A stretch of 64,000 nt of DNA from Trebouxia sp. TZW2008 (lineage: Eukaryota > Chlorophyta > Trebouxiophyceae > Trebouxiales > Trebouxiaceae): assembly GCA_002118135.1 (NCBI GenBank), contig BDIU01000159.1, forward strand, positions 62,001 to 126,000. Reading direction: 5' to 3'. The notes beneath the pieces are model-generated. The model was not told the origin of the DNA. It was given only the letters and a program-made list of their open reading frames with translations, and searched no databases. Both the position numbers and the translations under genes were made by a program. Positions 39,285-50,179 of this stretch are shown piece by piece. The stretch's first letter is position 1; every line of letters starts with the position of its first letter.

Positions 39285-42200
39285 CTACAGCTTGGCAACC
39301 CAATCTGCAAGTATCCTATCCACCTCTGCAGGCTTCTCATCATGTGGGCAGTGACCAGCTTGGATGCCAACCCTGTCAGCCTTGGGATAGAACTTCTTCA
39401 CTCTGCCTGCACTGCTTGGGCCAATCCAAGGATCTAGGTCACCCCACAACAGCAGCATTGGCATCTTGTTGTCAAGCTTGGTCAGCAACTGGTTTACAGT
39501 GGCACCTCCTCCTGTGACGCCAGAGTTGCCACCAATGACCCTGTAGAAAACCTCAGCTGCCGCTGGGTCCTGCGCTGCCCTCACTATGGACTTGACCAGA
39601 TCATCATCAACATTTGTCTTGTCAATATACACCTGCAGCAAGCGAAACATTCTGCGGCAAGGCACTGGTCCCGGGCCATCGCTTCTCACAGAGGACCTAG
39701 TCAATGCCCTAACGCTTACATTATCTTTCCCTTTTGCTTCTTTGCTGTGGACCCTGAGAGAAAGGGAGCAGCTCCCAAGCAGACATGACCAGAATGCATG
39801 GAAGGATTGCACCACACGCAGGCCATCATCAATGGAAGAGAAGGATCTGAGCACCAACAGTGCTTGCAGTGCGCTTATGCTACATTGCCTCACCTGTTGC
39901 AACACTTGTTTGACCCTGGCTGGCTGCTTTGTGAGAACGAAGGAGCCATACACCGCCACCCTTTTTGCAATTGTGGCCAAAGGTGAAAACACTGTCTGTA
40001 GGAAGCTTGACTGCTCTTTGCTACTCTTCAAAACTGGTGCCTGAGCTGTGCTTGTTTGTGTGCTTGGCTTTGATGTGGAAGCCTGTGCATTGCTGCGGTC
40101 AGCAGCATCTTTGATGAAGGGTGGCTCAGGGTCGATGGCAGCGAGCGCTTCCTTTTCTTCGGCTGTCAAGGCGGTTGCAACAGGGGCCGCAACAGCTGTC
40201 TGTACGTCTTCTATTCTGCCAGCCCCGTTCAGCAGAACCACGCCCCTGCAGCAGCCATACATCATTCTCTGATTGGGGAGTCAGCTGTGATCAAACATTG
40301 TTTCTAGCGCGCAAACGGAGCCTGACTGATGTCTGTACATCTTCTATTCTGCCAGCTTCATTTAGCAGAACCATGCCCCTGCAGCAGCCATGCACAATTC
40401 TCTGGCTGGGCAGCTCTCTCTGATCAGACATGTTTATTTCAGCCAAAAAATGCAACAGCTGTTTGTAGATCATCTATTCTGCTATCTGCAAACAGACATC
40501 TTCTCTTCCAAGCGAAAGCCTGCAGTTGGGACCTGAAGAGCTCTCCATATGTGTTTGACTCTGCCAGCCCCATTCAGCAGGACTACACCCCTGCAGCAGC
40601 CGTGTGTGTCAGTCTGACGGCAAGATGTGTTTGTGGAACGAGAGCTTCTTTCTTTGCAAGACTGCAAAGGTATGTGTGGCTCCTGAACAAGTGCACTCTC
40701 AGGACTGACAATTCGATGAGGAGCTGATCTGCTTGCAAGCTAATTTTGTGGTCAGTTCTGAGAAGTCATTGGCTTGCTTGCAGCAACTTGCGCTTCCTTG
40801 CATGACATGCCATTGGGCAATTGTACAAGTTCTGCACATAGGTATAATGCCGCTTTACACACAGTAGCAGAAGATTGCACGTGGCCAAACACAAGACTCA
40901 GCTATTGATTGAGAAGCCTTCTAGCAGGATTAGGCAATCCTGCAAGAACAGCAGAAAGCTTGCTTGACTATCTCAAGACAGCATGGTGCACCGGAATTGA
41001 GTGTTACTGCCGCAACAGCTGGTAGAAGCTTACTTGACCAACCCAGACAAAAGCGCTGCAGCATCATGCAATAGTGCACAAGACGGAATTGGTTGCAGAC
41101 CGTTGCTTGCTCCAGGATGTACCCAGCTGGGCCTGCTGAGCTTGCCTAGCATGTATTTTGAATGCAATGGAAATGACCCATGCAATGTTGCAGCAACAGC
41201 TGGGAAGCCAGCTGAGCCTGCTGAGCCTGCCCAGCACGCGTTTTGAATGAAATGGAGATGAATCACACAATGTTGCAGCAACAACTGTAAAGCCTCTTTG
41301 ACCAAATCAGAAAAGTGGGCAGCAGCAGGATCAGGCACTACCGCAGCAACAGCTGGGAGACCTTATTTGACCAACTCAGGAATGCACACTGCAGCAGGAT
41401 CATGCCCTACCGCAGCAACAGCGGAGGAACGCTTGCTTGCCCAGCTCAAGAAACTATGCTGCAGCATGATTATGCAATGTTGCAGCAACAACTGGGAAAG
41501 CTCACTGGACCGGCTGAAGACATTTTGCTACACGCGTATGGCTGAATGGTATTGCAGCAGCCGAACAACTCACTTGACCAACTCAGGGAAGCGCGCAGCA
41601 GTGGCTAAGCTGTTGTAGCCGCCCAGACTGTTGCCAGCCAACACCACAGGCCCATCATTCACAACCTCCTTGATGAAAGCACCAATCTGTTCAGACCAAA
41701 TCGCTTGACTGTAGTCGACCAACGCCTTGTCACTCCAGCCAAAGCCCAGGAGGTCTACGGCAAAGACTCTGTGCTTCTTGGCAAGCTCTGCAACATTGTA
41801 GCGCCAATGGTATGCTGAAGCCCCAAAGCCGTGCACTAGGACAATGGGAGGTCCAGAACTGCCTGCAGCATCAGGCTACACTTGACAGCCGAATTCTGCT
41901 GCAAGTCATGTCTGACAGCGCTCTGCAAACGGCTGTTGAAATGACACATGGATTTGTGAATGCAACAACATGGCTCAGAGATTGGCTACGCATAGGCAGG
42001 CACACAGGCAGGCAGGCGGGCTGACAGCTGGATGAAACGCTTATGCAAAGCAGGCGCAGCATCTTGCTGTATATGCTGGCAGGCTGTCACAAGTCACCGT
42101 CAGTATCTACATCAGGTGCAGATTTGCCAGACTACTTTGCCACAACATACTGCTGACCAACCTGCTTGCAGATAGTGGATTTTGTGATTTTGCCATTTCC

Positions 42201-42705
42201 AGAAGTTCCAGCCTTGCTCGCGGTATGGCACGCGTTCAACACCGTGACTATCAGTCTCAAGACCAGGGTCCTACATAAAATCATGTTGTCATGTGTAAAC
42301 CCTCATCAATAGCAGGCTGGAGATGGTGCTGGCAATCGTTCTGCCAGAATGTGTACTTACCACAAACGTGGTACTAGCACTGCTTGTGTCCGCAACTGCA
42401 GCTCTGATCAAGGTACATTTCTGCACAACTTCTGCAACACCACTCCGGCTCCAGGAGCTGCCCATACCGCGCCTTACGAGTGCCTGGCGGCGATGCAAAG
42501 TCGCAACAGATGCCGGAAGGCAGGGCACGGGACGACAAGACTGTCTCGTGCACGAGCAAGGCTTGCACACTTGACCGCTGAAACTGACTTGCGCGGCATA
42601 TGCCATCAGGATCAGCGATGGTGCAAATTTGCACTGGCAAGTAAAGTTTTGCCTATATGATGACACAGCCTCGACAACGCACCGCTGCGCTACCCGAGGA
42701 TGCAC
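39285..42705 (-). CDS. alpha/beta hydrolase, chloroplast-targeted (At4g36530-like)
   Basis: Five exons (42705-42361, 42270-42162, 41862-41574, 40245-39894, 39632-39285) give 480 aa. The first ~110 residues are basic and Ser/Cys-rich, like a plastid transit peptide; translation may also begin at an internal Met near residue 34. The hydrolase core reads FWKWQNHKIHY, PIVLVHGFGASAYHWRYN, DLLGFGWSDKA, the nucleophile elbow AGNSLGGY (Ser230), LLLWGDLDPWIG (Asp432) and AGHCPHDE (His459). A complete triad is present. The order matches Arabidopsis At4g36530, including VYIDKTNVDDDLV. It is related to pheophytinase, but the substrate is unknown. Exon 4 encodes an unusually Ser/Gln/Thr-rich insert of about 60 residues. 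Introns 3-4 carry arrays of exon-edge copies. Confidence 0.88.
40262..40620 (-). repeat. tandem copies of hydrolase exon 4 acceptor edge
   Basis: Upstream (minus strand) of the real acceptor at 40246, at least two clear copies of the exon 4 start lie at about 40340-40382 and 40555-40600. Each encodes a GVVLLNGAGR-like string after a GCTGCAGG acceptor. A fragment near 40470-40500 may be a third copy. The region repeats the intron end as well. Confidence 0.78.
41020..41573 (-). repeat. tandem copies of hydrolase exon 3 donor edge (about 5)
   Basis: The exon 3 end plus its donor recurs about five times downstream on the minus strand, at ~41023-41055, 41285-41325, 41345-41395, 41420-41460 and 41485-41520. 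Shared strings are TTGACCAACYCAG and GCAACARCTGGGA in the plus orientation. Spacing is irregular, about 65 bp in the nearer block. Confidence 0.72.
41082..41172 (+). repeat. dispersed ~60-90 bp repeat, copy 2
   Basis: GCTTGCTCCAGGATGTACCC and GGGCCTGCTGAGC blocks match 44966-45056 and 25566-25623. A partial second copy follows at about 41208-41245. It lies inside the array in intron 3 of the hydrolase gene. Confidence 0.6.
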
Positions 42706-42780
42706 AACAAGCCTGTAACCACAAAGTGTTGATCACGTGGCATGACGTGGTGAGAAGCACACTTTGTCTCGAATAGTGCC
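42706..42780 (-). promoter_or_regulatory. hydrolase upstream region with G-box and inverted repeat
   Basis: CACGTG at 42734-42739 and TGACGTGG at 42743-42750 are plant-type bZIP/bHLH sites. They sit in the loop of a perfect 9-bp inverted repeat (ACAAAGTGT at 42721-42729, ACACTTTGT at 42760-42768), directly upstream of the hydrolase start. Light or stress control is an inference. Confidence 0.45.
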
Positions 42781-43515
42781 GAGAATATATTGATATTTAC
42801 AACACTGACCACTGACCATTTGCTATTACTAAGCATTTGCAGGGTTATGTCATGGTTATGTCAGGGGGTGTGCATGACTAAGCAGGGAGAGCATGACTAA
42901 AACACTGTAATTTCACATGTAGGGTTTTAACTGTTTGAAAACAGGTAGTCATCTATCCATGTGTAATCCTACTACTTCTGTTATTTATAACACTACTAAG
43001 AGTCTAGTAGTTAGTGTAGTAGTGTAGCAAGAGTCCCAGAGAAGCTTGACAGAACTCAGACTTTGCCAGAGATCTGAGGAGGGTAGTGGTGGGACTGTGA
43101 GATTCTGGGACTGTGAGTAAAACCATGTAAAATCAGGGTCGCACTCCCGCGCCGCCCCCTGTTTTGCGCCGCTTGCGGCGCCGTCCTTGTACACAACCAT
43201 GGGATTCTAACAGAACCCAAACAAACTCAAACTTTTGATCTCTGCACGCAGAGCCAGTGACAGCTGTACGCAGTGGCTACAGAGGTTGTACTCAAAGCGC
43301 GCAGACTTCAGGCGCTGACGCTACAGTGATGTGGCGCTGATGCTACAGAAGCTGTGTGTAGCTACTGCAGAAGTTGGGGCAGAAAACCTACTGTAAATTT
43401 CAAACTTCTGGTAAGATTCGCAGAGTATGACATAACTTTGATGTTTTCTGCATGCAGACACGTGCACTTCTGTTTTTCGTGAAATTCTGTCTGTTTTTTC
43501 TGTGGCTTCAGTAGC
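42781..43515. other. intergenic, left part of odd interval
   Basis: The stretch is relatively AT-rich and T-run-rich. It begins with a CACTGACCACTGACC string (near 42806) that recurs as CACTGACCACACTGACC near 44066, to the right of the small-ORF cluster. A GCGCCG-CTTG-CGGCGC hairpin lies near 43166-43181. No convincing gene. Confidence 0.4.
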
Positions 43516-43692
43516 ATGACTGTTGTGAAGACAGTTCTAGGCATAATCGCTATCGTTTTTACTGTGTGTTTAGTAGCAAGTTGTATCATTTTTGATTGCT
43601 TCTATGTGCACCGCTTACGAGAATCTGAAAAAGCATCTGGTACTGGCGATAAGGCAGTTAAAGGAAAGCAAGGAAACCAAGAAGAAGTTTGA
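43516..43692 (+). CDS. small single-pass membrane protein ORF (a)
   Basis: 58 codons. Residues 5-29 form one strong hydrophobic helix (VLGIIAIVFTVCLVASCIIF), followed by a hydrophilic Lys/Glu-rich tail. It overlaps ORF b by 89 nt in a different frame. No family recognised. The composition (few Cys/His/Gln apart from the helix) is less random-looking than most short frames here. Could be spurious. Confidence 0.3.
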   Translation: MTVVKTVLGIIAIVFTVCLVASCIIFDCFYVHRLRESEKASGTGDKAVKGKQGNQEEV

Positions 43693-43771
43693 CGTAGAGG
43701 AGCTCATTGTCCTGGAGAGTCAATTCACCGATCTCATTACTGAGCTTATTGACGCCACAGAAGAAGCATGA
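43604..43771 (+). CDS. small charged helical protein ORF (b)
   Basis: 55 codons, Lys/Glu-rich and predicted almost wholly helical (CTAYENLKKHLVLAIRQLKE start; LIVLESQFTDLITELIDATEE end). It starts inside ORF a and ends in an ATGA overlap with ORF c. No homologue recognised. Another frame (43707-43952) is also open here, so stop codons are locally scarce and the case is weak on ORF length alone. Confidence 0.3.
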   Translation: MCTAYENLKKHLVLAIRQLKESKETKKKFDVEELIVLESQFTDLITELIDATEEA

Positions 43772-43974
43772 ACCCTACAGAAATCAAGGCAGCCCTAGAG
43801 GTTATTCTAAAAGCGACGAGCTCATTGCACAGGATAAAGCTGAGGAGCCTACTTCACACAATAGAGTTCAGCATACTAGCATGCCCACTGCAGCTAGAGA
43901 ATCCCAACTACAACTACGTCAACAACGAGCTAGAGATCTTGCAGTTGGCTAATATGCATGCAAAGGCGTTCTGA
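43768..43974 (+). CDS. small helical protein ORF (c)
   Basis: 68 codons beginning at the ATG of an ATGA that contains the stop of ORF b. Opens MNPTEIKAALEVILKATSSL; amphipathic, with an ENPNYNYVNNELEILQ segment. The frame is the same as that of ORF a. No family recognised. The stop-start overlap is atypical of nuclear algal genes and resembles compact viral or plasmid gene arrangements. Confidence 0.3.
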   Translation: MNPTEIKAALEVILKATSSLHRIKLRSLLHTIEFSILACPLQLENPNYNYVNNELEILQLANMHAKAF

Positions 43975-44685
43975 GACTTGAGCTACAGCTAAGACCATTA
44001 TTAAAGCTTGCTACCCTACCTTGCATGGATTGACGGAGTCAATGGTCTGCATTCAGATTTAGAGCACTGACCACACTGACCAAAGAATTATTCTCGATGA
44101 CTTGTAGGCTTCTGTCGTCATGATGTAATCAGGGGAGTGCAGAGAGGTGACTCACATGTCTACACCTTCCCGCAGTTATGTAATCATGGGTTTTAAGTTG
44201 CAAATGCAGCTGTTTACTTAGGTGTTGATCCGAAAGCAGATAACCAAAACTGCACTGACGAGCTTTTGGAGGAAATGCCGAGATCAGATGAGATATAACG
44301 CAGCGACATGTAAGCATTCGTGCCGCGAGGAGGTTGTTGGTCCAATGATGCAGCGTCATGCATGTTGGAGAATCATATTACAATCGGCGATTGTTGTTGC
44401 AAATGCAGCTGTTGTTTCGGCTGCATTCAATTTCCAACAGTGCACTGCAGCCTGCTCTATAGATAGCTAGCTTCATTACATACTAAACACAACATGAACA
44501 GCCCACAACTGCAGTGCAGTCCTGTCATGCGCCTTGGGCATGGGCACATTGCTAGCAACCCAAAACAGCGATTTTGCTCTTGCATATATGCTGATCTGTA
44601 AGAAGTGGGTGCAAAGATTTGCAGCAGCATGCATACATGGGTCTGCTGCTGACACAATGCTTCGTTGTTGCACTGACAGCTTTGA
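43975..44685. other. intergenic, right part of odd interval
   Basis: Contains the second CACTGACCACACTGACC string (~44066), and an open segment at about 44222-44300 after a CTTAG that could be an orphan exon. A GCAAATGCAGCTGTT block occurs at ~44201 and ~44398. TTACA at 44476-44480 (TGTAA on the minus strand) may be the KDSR poly(A) signal. Confidence 0.35.
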
Positions 44686-46876
44686 TCAACTTTGCTGCTT
44701 TTCTTCCTTGAGGCGCTGTTTCCTCACAATGCGGTCGGACACTTTATACAAAACAAACATAGCAATGGGCACAATGGGAGCCAAAAGTACAGACGCCACC
44801 AGAGGCAGGCTGCGAGGCGACCAAGAGGCTGTTCCATCCATGATAAACCAGTCCTGCCCTAGATCAGGTGTAGGCAAATGGTATCTGCCCTTTTCTAAAC
44901 CCTTCACAATCAGCTTGGCCACCTGTTGGACAGTGTACGAATGGTTCAGGACAGCACAGGACCAGACTGGTTGGAGACTGTTGGTTGCTCCAGTATGTAC
45001 CTAGCTGGGCCTGCTGAGCCTGTCCAGTATGCATTTTTGAACATATGCAACAAAATTGGACAGCAGAAGTCTCAGATGTTGAGCGCAAGTGCTGACTGAC
45101 GGCACTCATACTGCTGTTTTCACAGCTGATTGCAGTGCTGCTAGAGAAGCAATCAGACAATGTGCCTTGTTCTTCAGCTTTGCTGCCAATAGGTATGTCT
45201 GCTTTGAAAGGCTCAGAAAGACGCGCGTTGACACTAAGCAAACCCCCTTTGTTAGTGGTTTTGCAGTTGCAATGTGCACCAGAGCTTCACCTGTTCTGGC
45301 TTGTACACAGATCCAAATGTTTCGCTGATTGCCTTGCATTCCGGTGGCTGCAACACAAGTCACACTCTTAGTTAGCCATGCAACACTGTGCATAGCAGAA
45401 GAGGATCAGCTTGGTTGATGTGCTTGCAAAAGCAAAATTAAGCGCTCTGAGGCAGAGGCAACACCTTGATCAGTTGCTCTTGCTGATAACAAGGCGTGTC
45501 CATGTCTGCAGGAAAAGCTATACTGATGTTGACACCTGTGCCTTGAAGCTGCAGCAGCACAGCCAGTTAGTTGATGGAATCTTTAGTTTGCATGTGACAA
45601 ATCTCCTTCTCTACGCACATACACTGTCTGTTCTGACATTGCAGAGTGCCTATGCTGCACTGTCTTCTATGCTTACAGTGCAGACAAATGTGCATGACTG
45701 TTTTTACGAGGAAAGCTTTGCGGCAGCAATTGCAACCCACCTCATTCCTCAGTGTGTCTGCAAGCCCTCTGACAGCATACTTGGTTGGCGCATAAGCAGA
45801 GTAGGCAGCAAAACCTGCATGAGCATTGCTTCCTGAGCAGCTCTTGACAGCAAGTACAAGTCAAACATCTCCTTGTGGGGACACTTGACGTAAGGACAAT
45901 CTCAATGTAAGGACAATGCATGAAAACCAATCACTGTATTCTGACTGCAATGGCACCTCTTGGTTAGGACAAGGTGTGAGTTCTTGTAAATTAAAGCGGT
46001 GGTTGTACAGAGAAGTCACTGTATGTCCTTGCAGCATCATTCAAGCAGGATGCTGTAGTCCTGACAACTCACCCAGAAGTCCCATTGAGGAAGAGATGAA
46101 GACAAGCTGGCCCTGTTGACGCTTTAGCATATCTGGCAAGACGCTCTTGACTGAATGCAGGACTCCAAAATAGTTGATGTTCATCAGCCTCTCGTACGCA
46201 GACATGGGCAAATCCTCAATGCGCTCTGCAGGTTTGCACATCATTTGCTGCAGTTGCTAACTCAGCAAATTCATCGGCTACGTCCTTTCCTACCAGCAGA
46301 ATGTTGAGCCTGACACGCAAGTCAGCTGCAAATAAGTACTGGCACAGCTGTGAGCAGGCGAGCAGCAGACAAGGCTTTGTCTAGAAACACTTGGCTGCTG
46401 TTGCTACTTGCATCCTGCTTGCAAGTGAAGTTACAGGTCTTGCTTACGCGGTTGTGTGGCTCCAGCATTGCACACCATAACGTCGCAGGGGCCAAAGCTC
46501 ATCTGAGCCTGACCGACAGCTTCTTGCAGCTATAAGACCACGGCAAATTTCAACATCTGCTGTCGTTTCACCGGCCTGATTTTGAGCGGCTTACTTGTTG
46601 GTACTGCGTCACGTCAGCTGGGAAAGCTTGTACTTGCACTTCAGGAAGGGCCAATGCTTGCAGATCATTGATGGCCTGATCTAACTTTGACTGCGTACGG
46701 GCTATGATGGTCACGCGACATCGCCGGTGACAAAACTGTTTCGCCAGGCAGAGGCCAAGCCCTTCCGAGCCACCGGTGATGATCACATGTTTGCCGCCAA
46801 GGTCAAGCTTGGATCGGAACCATGTCATGGAGTAAGCGAGAACAACTAGCGTGCCCACGACCGCGAAGACGTACAT
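44686..46876 (-). CDS. KDSR: 3-ketodihydrosphingosine reductase
   Basis: Seven exons (46876-46595, 46529-46448, 46225-46073, 45814-45741, 45548-45465, 45347-45291, 44922-44686) give 322 aa; family members are about 330. An N-terminal membrane anchor (residues 1-20) precedes an SDR Rossmann motif TGGSEGLG (34-41). Further motifs are VMVCNAGA, ERLMNINYFGVLHS, FISSSMGLLG, the active-site YAPTK (Tyr180, Lys184) and IAFPADMDTP. The C-terminus has a further hydrophobic segment (SLPLVASVLLAPIVPIAMFV) and a Lys/Gln-rich tail. The enzyme reduces 3-ketodihydrosphingosine to dihydrosphingosine in the ER, the second step of sphingolipid synthesis (TSC10 in yeast and plants). The PADMDTP segment differs from the usual PPDTDTPG. 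A MITE sits in intron 3. Confidence 0.9.
44966..45056 (+). repeat. dispersed ~60-90 bp repeat, copy 3
   Basis: GGTTGGAGACTGTTGGTTGC through GTCCAGTATGCATTTTTGAA matches copies at 25566 and 41082. It lies in the last intron of KDSR. Confidence 0.6.
45855..46023 (+). mobile_element. pogo/Tc1-mariner-like MITE, copy 3
   Basis: A ~169-bp diverged copy in intron 3 of KDSR. The left end TA-CAAGTCAAACATCTCC is degraded; the right end AGAGAAGTCACTG-TA matches. Internal TAAGGACAAT and AATCACTGTATTCTGACTGC are family-typical. Confidence 0.7.
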
Positions 46877-47365
46877 GTGTGAGGGCGCAAGCAGCGGAAG
46901 TCAGCCTCTGTCGAGTCCTCCCAGCGATGAAACTCAATGTGAGCTTTTGACGCTCCGAATCCATGAGTCAATGTTTGCGACAAAAACTGACAAATAAATG
47001 ACTTAAGCTTGGTGAGTAAATTGGTCTTTGACTTGCTTGCCTGCAGTAGTCCCTGCGCAGACTCGGGACGCTTTGGCTGTTGCGCCCATTAGGAATTTCT
47101 CTGCTTTGGGGCCTGCATTTGTCCCGACAACAGGGCCGACGTCTGCGAATGCATAAGCTTACGTGACGGTTAGCCCCGTCCGCTTGCGAATCCCAGGCCA
47201 AACTGAAGCACAGTGATCTCTTCCTCGCACTCCGAATCCATGTCCAGCCTGGCTAACCCTTCGTGACACTTCCAAAACTAGCATATCACACCTTGTTTAG
47301 TCTGTTGTTGCCGAAAGCATCGAGGTTCGGCGCCCAGCCAGAAGTGAACAAAGTTGACAAGCGCC
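46877..47365. promoter_or_regulatory. bidirectional upstream region, KDSR and hypothetical gene
   Basis: 489 bp between divergent start codons. A CTCCGAATCCATG string occurs twice (about 46950 and 47230). Both genes should be driven from here; no known element recognised. Confidence 0.4.
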
Positions 47366-49364
47366 ATGGTAGAACGAACCCGCTCACTGTGGTAAGTGCA
47401 GCGACAGCATAATTTTACACAGGCGGTGCGATTGATCTCGCTCGCAAGTGCGTTGCCAGCCCGTCAAGCATAATTTGTACAAGGGTCCGTGCTGAGTCTT
47501 TGCAGGAAACGACAGACTATACTTAACCGAGACAAATCAGCACTGCCAGCTTATGATGTCATGCACGATGAACCCTCAGACCATCAGGGCGCACCGCAGC
47601 CTACGGTTCGCACACCTCAGCAGCAGATCTCAAAGCTCATTGTGCATGCCCCAAGCGACCCAGGTGTTGTTAAACCCTGCTTGCCTATGACATGCATATG
47701 CCTTCTCCAAATTGCTTTCAAACCCTGTAGGCATGCTGAGCTATATATCACAACCAGCCAGAGACACCAGTATCAACGCTGACCAGGATCAGCATCACAA
47801 AATTGCAGCACCAGCACCAGTTGTCAGGCATAGAAGGACAGGCACTTGGAGTCAGCCAGCAAGTCAGCAAGGTTAGATCACTTGCAAACCTGTCAATGCC
47901 TCGCATGCACATGCACATGCCAAAGCACATCACAGAGCATGACAGGCGGCCTGCAGGGTTGGTGCATTTCCAGATGCAATCTCACATTGCGGCAGCTAGC
48001 ATTAGTACCAGAGCATTTTGTTTGGTACATAGCACACATCATGATCATGTACACCTTTTCATGAGTTGGCAACCAGCACGCAGCGTATTGTTTGCAGCCA
48101 AATGTGCACCATGACGCACAGCATATCATTCTCCAAACCACTGCTTGGCAAAAAGGCCGACCTGCCTTGGCAGCAGCTCAATTGCAAGTGACTAATGCGA
48201 TGACAGGTACAGCATGGCATGGAAGGTCAGGCTCAGCTGGCTTTCCATTTGAGTCCGGCAGTCAAGCTGCTGAGTCTGAGCTGCACACAGCCTTCTCTTG
48301 GCCGGCCCCAGTCTTACACTCACTTGCCCCTACACAGGTCTGCCCCCTTGACCCACCCTTTGAAGCCACTAACAAAAACTACTACTATCAATAATGATCA
48401 CACGTTCTAGCACAAGTACAACGTGTATGTGGCACAGCAGTTGCCAGGTAGCCTTGTTCTGAGTAGATGTCCTCATGTGCTGTAGCGCTGCAGCATGTCT
48501 GATGCTTGCTGCATCCGCTCATTGTTGTGATGTCACATACACGTATTGCCAGAGCCTTGTGCTCTGCATAGTGCTCGTGGAGCATGTCAAAGGCAATGAA
48601 CACATGGCTGCACAAGTGATGCTGCAGGCGCCACAACAGCAGCATGAGGCAGCAAATTTGATCAGCTGGGATGACTCGGTATGTGTACAAAGCCCTCCAA
48701 CTCCAACTGCATCAGCTACGAAGGATTGCTCCCGAGCTGGACCTGTGCAGCAGCAACAGCAGCGCACAGATCAACATCAGCAAGGAACGGGTCTCACAGA
48801 GCTGCAGCAACAGGTTCTGCAGCTGCCAAAAGAATTGAACAAGCAATCTGGTGCTGACACCTGTCCCGCTTCAAGGCAGGATGCATATTAAAGCAGCCCA
48901 ACGGCATCAGATTCCTATGAAGCCGCTTTGGCGCTTGTACCAAAGGTACCCACTCACCATGCACTGTCATGATCACAATTTTCCTTCACGTGTCCTCAAC
49001 AACATGCATGTTTGAGCAATATTGTACACTGTTGCATGATCTGCTGGCACCAAACAAGGTTTTGTGATGTGTCTCAGTGTTGCTGATGCCTCTGTCATTT
49101 GGTTTTGATGTCCAAGGCAGTGCTGAGAGTGAGGGTATCTTTGATTGTTACATACGCCAGCACACGTGCTAGGCGTAGCCCAAGTTCTATCTGGCCAGCG
49201 CTAGTACAGCAACTGAGTGCTTGTCAACACGTGACTGTTTGCAGAGGGACCTTTTTGCGGCCATCACTGCAGCCCCCAATCTGCCTGGACGCCTGCCAGC
49301 ATTCACCCTAGGAAGACCTTCGCTAGTCCCTGAGCAGTCTTTTGAGCAGAGTGCAGTATGGTGA
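47366..49364 (+). CDS. hypothetical protein with NLISWDD motif
   Basis: Exons 47366-47391, 47506-47663, 47758-47871, 48207-48337 and a fifth starting at 48628 splice in frame. The N-terminus (MVERTRSLWKRQTILNRDKS, ALPAYDVMHDEP) is the best conserved-looking part; the middle is low-complexity. Exon 5 starts APQQQHEAANLISWDDS; NLISWDD resembles short adaptor- or clathrin-binding acidic motifs. The end is uncertain. Read through, exon 5 ends at a TAA (48889-48891, 230 aa). If the GTATGT after WDDS, or GTTCTG after TELQQQ, is used, a last exon at 49245-49364 adds RDLFAAITAAPNLPGRLPAF and 19 more residues. I favour the latter because that exon is well formed. Function unknown. Confidence 0.5.
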
Positions 49365-50179
49365 AAGCTTTGGACGTCTACCGCCAATGATGTTCGTTTT
49401 GAGAGAGATCCCTGCAAGTGTATAGCAGATAACAGTTGGGCATCAAACCATTGAGAAAAAGTGCAATTTTCTGACAGTCAGCCTGTACACTATACCCAAT
49501 CATAATTCTGCTCTGCTTTTCAAAAGTTGTTGATGGGATGTCTCTCGCACCTTTGTGCAATTTTGGCTGTTGCTATGGTAGCAACTGTTTTGACACGTCA
49601 TTGGTTTTGGTTTATGATATTAGGAACATTTACTATTGTCACCATCTCTTCTGCACATGCACTGTCTGCATGTTTCTCTGCTTACTTATGTGACTGTGCA
49701 TTGTCGCTGCGGGCAATCTAAAAGCATTGGCTTACATGTTCTGTCTAGAGAAGATTGATTTATTATTCAGTTTTGTCAGGGGCCCGACCTGGCATGCCGG
49801 CCGCAGCAAGGGAGTTGGGTGGTTTTGTAACAGACACTTACTGTGCGATTGCTGAAGGTCTGCATATACTGTTGCATGTAGACATTCACCCTCAAAAAAC
49901 AAAAGCACGAGAGCGTTGCTGTGACTACACAATCTAGCTTGCACTAACACATTAGCAAGGAACAAGAACTTCAAACATCCTGCAAAGGGCTTCAGACCTT
50001 GCTGCACAAATGTAAGCATGCATGTCACTGCAACCCTACTACTACTGACTGAAACAAAAGCGTGGCAGACCTTCAAGACCGTCTTGAAGTTGCACCATTC
50101 AGACTGATGAATTGCTCTGAATCAGACAGCTAACCAGACCACACGCTACTGTCAGACTCTGCTTGAATCTGACTGTTGC
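49365..50179. other. convergent intergenic region
   Basis: T-rich sequence between the hypothetical gene and the TMF stop. It includes a 60-codon hydrophobic ORF judged to be chance. It should hold both 3' UTRs. Confidence 0.4.

Noticed and set aside
42985..43200. 71-codon minus-strand ORF left of the small-ORF cluster
   Set aside because: No clear family and no splice or overlap partner; kept only as part of the odd interval.
43707..43952. 81-codon ORF in a third frame over ORFs b and c
   Set aside because: At most one or two frames can be real here; it lacks its own plausible start context. Its existence lowers confidence in the cluster.
44222..44302. Possible orphan exon after CTTAG, ending at TAA
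   Set aside because: Short, no upstream partner exon found, no family recognised.
49527..49721. 60-64 codon ORF with two hydrophobic segments
   Set aside because: Lies in T-rich 3' flanking sequence; hydrophobicity follows from base composition, with no supporting context.
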